A DNA stretch of 64,000 nt from contig CBDCUC010000040.1 in assembly GCA_965222485.1 (NCBI GenBank), forward strand, positions 248,001 through 312,000, in the 5' to 3' direction. The notes below the pieces were generated by a model. That model saw nothing but the letters and a program-made list of their open reading frames with translations, ran no database searches and was not told where the DNA came from. The position numbers were made by a program, and so were the translations under genes. Shown piece after piece: positions 61,919-64,000 of the stretch (the first letter of the stretch is position 1; each line of letters opens with the position of its first letter). The DNA comes from CBDCUC01 sp965222485 (GTDB taxonomy: Bacteria; Pseudomonadota; Alphaproteobacteria; Rhizobiales; Hyphomicrobiaceae).

Positions 61919-62038
61919 CTAATGCCAGATAACAAAGAATGCTGTCAGGAGTGACAACCCTACGGTGAACAACACCGACAGTCTAAAGAGCGGCCAGTCC
62001 TTAACGCCGTCGCGCCCATCGTGTTTCGACTTGAGCAT
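61919..62038 (-). CDS. 39-residue single-helix membrane peptide
   Basis: This short frame encodes a charged N-terminus (MLKSKHDGRDGVKDWP) followed by one membrane helix (about 17-37, ending in FFVIWH). The ribosome binding site GGAGGCG lies five bases before the ATG and is the best SD sequence in the area. It starts 17 bases after the stop of the response regulator gene on the same strand, so it may be the second gene of its transcript. I do not recognise the family. Confidence 0.6.
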   Translation of the reverse strand: MLKSKHDGRDGVKDWPLFRLSVLFTVGLSLLTAFFVIWH

Positions 62039-62054
62039 AATGCGCCTCCATGAA

Positions 62055-62765
62055 CTAGGGCGTGCGAGCTGTACTTTTGGTGCATTGACAGTCCTTGGTA
62101 GAAGTCACGTCATTAAATGCCGCCATTGCTTGCGATCCAAGTTTCGTAACTTCCAAAACAGCCTGCGTCCGGGTTGAAACCCCCAGTTTTCGAAGAATAA
62201 GAGTAAGATGGGCTTTGACTGTTGTTTCGCTGATCCGCAGCTGGTGCGCGATCTGCTTGTTCAAAAGGCCTTGGCAGACTTTCTGTAAAACGCGCAACTG
62301 CATTTGCGTCAGCGTGCTAAGTCTTTTCCGAATAGCGGGTTCGACCTCTGGCGCTGCTGAGTCAACAAGCGTCTCCGCATCCGGCACCTCTATCTCGCCA
62401 GCTAGAATATTCTTGATCCCACGCACCATGGCGTCCTGTCGGCTCGACTTGGGAATAAAGCCTGCCGCCCCACTGCGCATGGCTTTATCGACGAGGCTGG
62501 CTTCGCTGAATGCAGATACGACCGCGACAGGCAGATGTGGGAATGACTTGCGAAGTTCGATCAGCCCATCCACGCCCCGCGTGTCAGGCAGCCATAGATC
62601 CAACAGTGCCAGTTCGAACGGCTCTTCGCTGCGAATGGCGGCCTTAGCCTCGCCCAAACTGCCCGCGTGTTTGACAAGTGGGTCGACGAAAGCGCCACAC
62701 AGAGTGCGCCGCAGGGCGTCCGCGTAAAGAGGATGATCCTCAACAATCAAAAAGCTGTTGGCCAT
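62055..62765 (-). CDS. NarL/FixJ-family response regulator (LuxR-type HTH)
   Basis: The 236-residue product has a receiver domain (1-120) with the acidic pair Glu9-Asp10, the phosphorylated Asp56 (LLDLWLPD) and Lys106 (FIPKSS). A LuxR-type helix-turn-helix follows at about 150-215 (LTQMQLRVLQKVCQGLLNKQIAHQLRISETTVKAHLTLILRKLGV). The residues needed for phosphotransfer are intact. No histidine kinase gene is adjacent, so it is an orphan here. The C-terminal tail (CQCTKSTARTP) is unusual. Its upstream region holds a cluster of TGC/GCA palindromes (62837-62898). Confidence 0.93.
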   Translation of the reverse strand: MANSFLIVEDHPLYADALRRTLCGAFVDPLVKHAGSLGEAKAAIRSEEPFELALLDLWLPDTRGVDGLIELRKSFPHLPVAVVSAFSEASLVDKAMRSGAAGFIPKSSRQDAMVRGIKNILAGEIEVPDAETLVDSAAPEVEPAIRKRLSTLTQMQLRVLQKVCQGLLNKQIAHQLRISETTVKAHLTLILRKLGVSTRTQAVLEVTKLGSQAMAAFNDVTSTKDCQCTKSTARTP

Positions 62766-63057
62766 GCTGCGCGTCCCTCACCGACGGGTGTCCGGTCAAT
62801 TGGGTGAGGCCATCCATAGGGTGAATTGTTGTGCGCTGCAATATATTTTATTGCGATGCGACATTATGCATATCGCATTGCAGCAATTTTTTGCTGCAGG
62901 AAGACGCACGAGCGCACGAAGTAAAATCGTAAAACATTGAAAAGCAGGGGTAAACAAAGATTTCAATAAGCAGCAGTGTCGAGGGAGCGGACCGCCGCCA
63001 TACGGCTGGAGAGCGCACTGAAATTGCTGCCGTCGCCGCAACGATCAAGCGTCACTA
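62766..63057 (-). promoter_or_regulatory. Promoter region of the response regulator with TGC/GCA palindrome cluster
   Basis: Within about 60 AT-rich bases (62837-62898) there are several overlapping palindromes: TGCGAT (62852-62857) with ATCGCA (62872-62877), the central ATGCAT (62866-62871), and TGCAGCAA (62879-62886) with TTGCTGCA (62891-62898) around TTTT. They lie 70 to 135 bases upstream of the response regulator ATG. This resembles an operator array; the protein that binds it is unknown. Confidence 0.5.
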
Positions 63058-63486
63058 TTAACGGTTTCCTCCCGAAGCTCCCACGCGGAATGCAAAATAA
63101 AACAGTGCCAGGAATCCAATGTTGAAAATGGCATTGAGCCAAGCACCCGCCACGATGGATCCGGCGCTGTCGACCACGAACCATGCGCCAATACTCGACA
63201 GGATTAGTGCGCGCGCCAGCTCCGGCTCACGCGGATAAAGCCTGGTCGCGACAAGCCACATGAGAAAGCCCCAGCCGACCATGACGCCACCGGAGATAGC
63301 GCAAAGCAGCCGTGCCTCTGGCGAGGATAAGTCTTGCCCGCCATCGAGGGGCCAGTAGATGAGGTCGAGAAGAAATTGTGCGATCCCTGCCGTCGCAGGA
63401 TAAGCTGCGAGCGCCACAACGACACCAAAACCTATCACGATGGCAGACGCCACTTTCAACCAAGTCATCACGACGGAGTTGGACAT
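63058..63486 (-). CDS. Four-helix membrane protein, unknown function
   Basis: The 142-residue product has about four membrane helices (near 10-30, 55-80, 90-108 and 112-132), with the motif GGVMVGWGFLMWLVATRLYPREPELAR. I do not recognise a characterised family; such proteins are commonly annotated as hypothetical in Hyphomicrobiales. It starts at the ATG at 63486, with a GGGAGAG site upstream. It is on the same strand as the response regulator but is separated from it by the palindrome-rich promoter region. Confidence 0.65.
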   Translation of the reverse strand: MSNSVVMTWLKVASAIVIGFGVVVALAAYPATAGIAQFLLDLIYWPLDGGQDLSSPEARLLCAISGGVMVGWGFLMWLVATRLYPREPELARALILSSIGAWFVVDSAGSIVAGAWLNAIFNIGFLALFYFAFRVGASGGNR

Positions 63487-63700
63487 TATAATCTCTCCCG
63501 CTCTGCGACTGTCTGCTGTCACCCAAAATAGAGTGCGCATCAATACTGTGGCACCACCCGCCGTAACCGGCAATAAGGATCGTCGGGCGCGCAAGTCGCC
63601 ACATGCGTCGTGTCGGCCCGCTAGGGTGGTAGATGTCGGTGCTCATGCGCAAGGCACGAATTCACCATGTCTCAAAACGCCTGATACTGTGAACTTTCCC

Positions 63701-64000
63701 TCATCTCGCCGGTTTGATATCGGCAAAGTAGTTCCTTCCAAGCCATTTCGAAATATCCCGCTTCAAGCGACTTGGACCAGTGAGCCGAATCCTGCTGCTG
63801 CGCATGGCCTGACCCAGCCCGATGTCGCCCATCCATACGCCCGTAAGCGTGCCCACATCGGTCCGGATCTCCAGATCGATGTCATAACCGGGATCCTTCA
63901 TGCACACGTCGACGTCGCCATTGTTGACGACAAGCCACCAGCGCCTGAACTTTGCCGAGAAATCGCTGAATTCGAAATAAAGCGTCGTCCGTTTGCTGCC
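63701..64000 (-). CDS. Partial gene: C-terminal part of a probable winged-helix (HxlR-type) regulator with SCP2-like domain
   Basis: The frame is open to the window edge, so the N-terminus is missing. The visible 99 residues (TTLYFEFSDFSAKFRRWWLVVNNGDVDVCMKDPGYDIDLEIRTDVGTLTGVWMGDIGLGQAMRSSRIRLTGPSRLKRDISKWLG) resemble the sterol-carrier-like C-terminal domain found behind HxlR-type winged helices. The DNA-binding part lies outside the window, so the call rests on the tail only. Confidence 0.55.
   Translation of the reverse strand, partial: GSKRTTLYFEFSDFSAKFRRWWLVVNNGDVDVCMKDPGYDIDLEIRTDVGTLTGVWMGDIGLGQAMRSSRIRLTGPSRLKRDISKWLGRNYFADIKPAR

Noticed and set aside
1..64000. tRNA or rRNA genes, insertion sequences, prophage, defence islands, biosynthetic clusters
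   Set aside because: No T-loop/anticodon patterns, transposases, integrases, phage structural genes or modular synthases were seen; all long frames are explained by core genes.

Overview
The window is a gene-dense stretch of chromosome from an alphaproteobacterium, most likely of the order Hyphomicrobiales (Rhizobiales). The evidence is gene order: maeB/mutS-glnD-murJ-trpS-usp-nfu, then tsaB-rimI-(olsA/plsC)-miaB-phoH-ybeY-corC-lnt-(PraR-like HTH)-metK-trmB, then rimP-nusA-ylxR-infB-rbfA-truB-rpsO-pnp, and finally fabI-fabB-fabA facing an irr gene. Irr and this order of fab genes are characteristic of that lineage. The genus cannot be named from the sequence alone. No rRNA, tRNA, CRISPR array, insertion sequence or prophage was found, so this is essentially core genome.

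Layout. 1-2061: end of a cytochrome c maturation operon (ccmB end, ccmC, ccmD, ccmG). 2122-7042: carbonic anhydrase, NhaA antiporter, pyridoxal kinase and two HpcH/HpaI-fold lyases. 7043-7864: a large, gene-poor, partly AT-rich gap. 7865-8842: an orphan HTH plus shikimate-kinase-like regulator of the BoxR/BzdR type, with a strong terminator. 9128-10976: coaBC and dut, which overlap in an unusual way. 11000-23771: malic enzyme, mutS, glnD, murJ, trpS, a universal stress protein and an Nfu scaffold. 23975-36414: nitroreductase, tRNA-modification, lipid-acylation and ribosome/RNA-maturation genes, ending with metK and trmB. 36586-47630: the translation/RNA operon from rimP to pnp, preceded by a terminator-like leader hairpin and closed by a clear terminator. 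A membrane YcxB-like gene is inserted between infB and rbfA.

48211-51015 is a copper module: copA and csoR are divergent and share a palindromic operator lying in the spacer of both predicted promoters, and csoR appears to be leaderless. 51074-56269: murI, the unsaturated fatty-acid genes fabI/fabB/fabA, and irr. 56326-64000: an SH3 secreted protein, a 2-hydroxyacid dehydrogenase, a cysK-moeB pair with a palindrome at its promoter, a detached sdhB, a small coiled-coil protein, a 39-residue membrane peptide gene, an orphan NarL-type response regulator, a small membrane protein and the end of a probable regulator.

I see no convincing new multi-gene system. The most unusual items are the stopless coaBC running 293 bp into dut, the lysine-rich tails of Dut, the compact back-to-back copper switch, the cysK-moeB operon with a degenerate zinc site, the orphan BoxR-like regulator and the palindrome-rich promoter of the response regulator.
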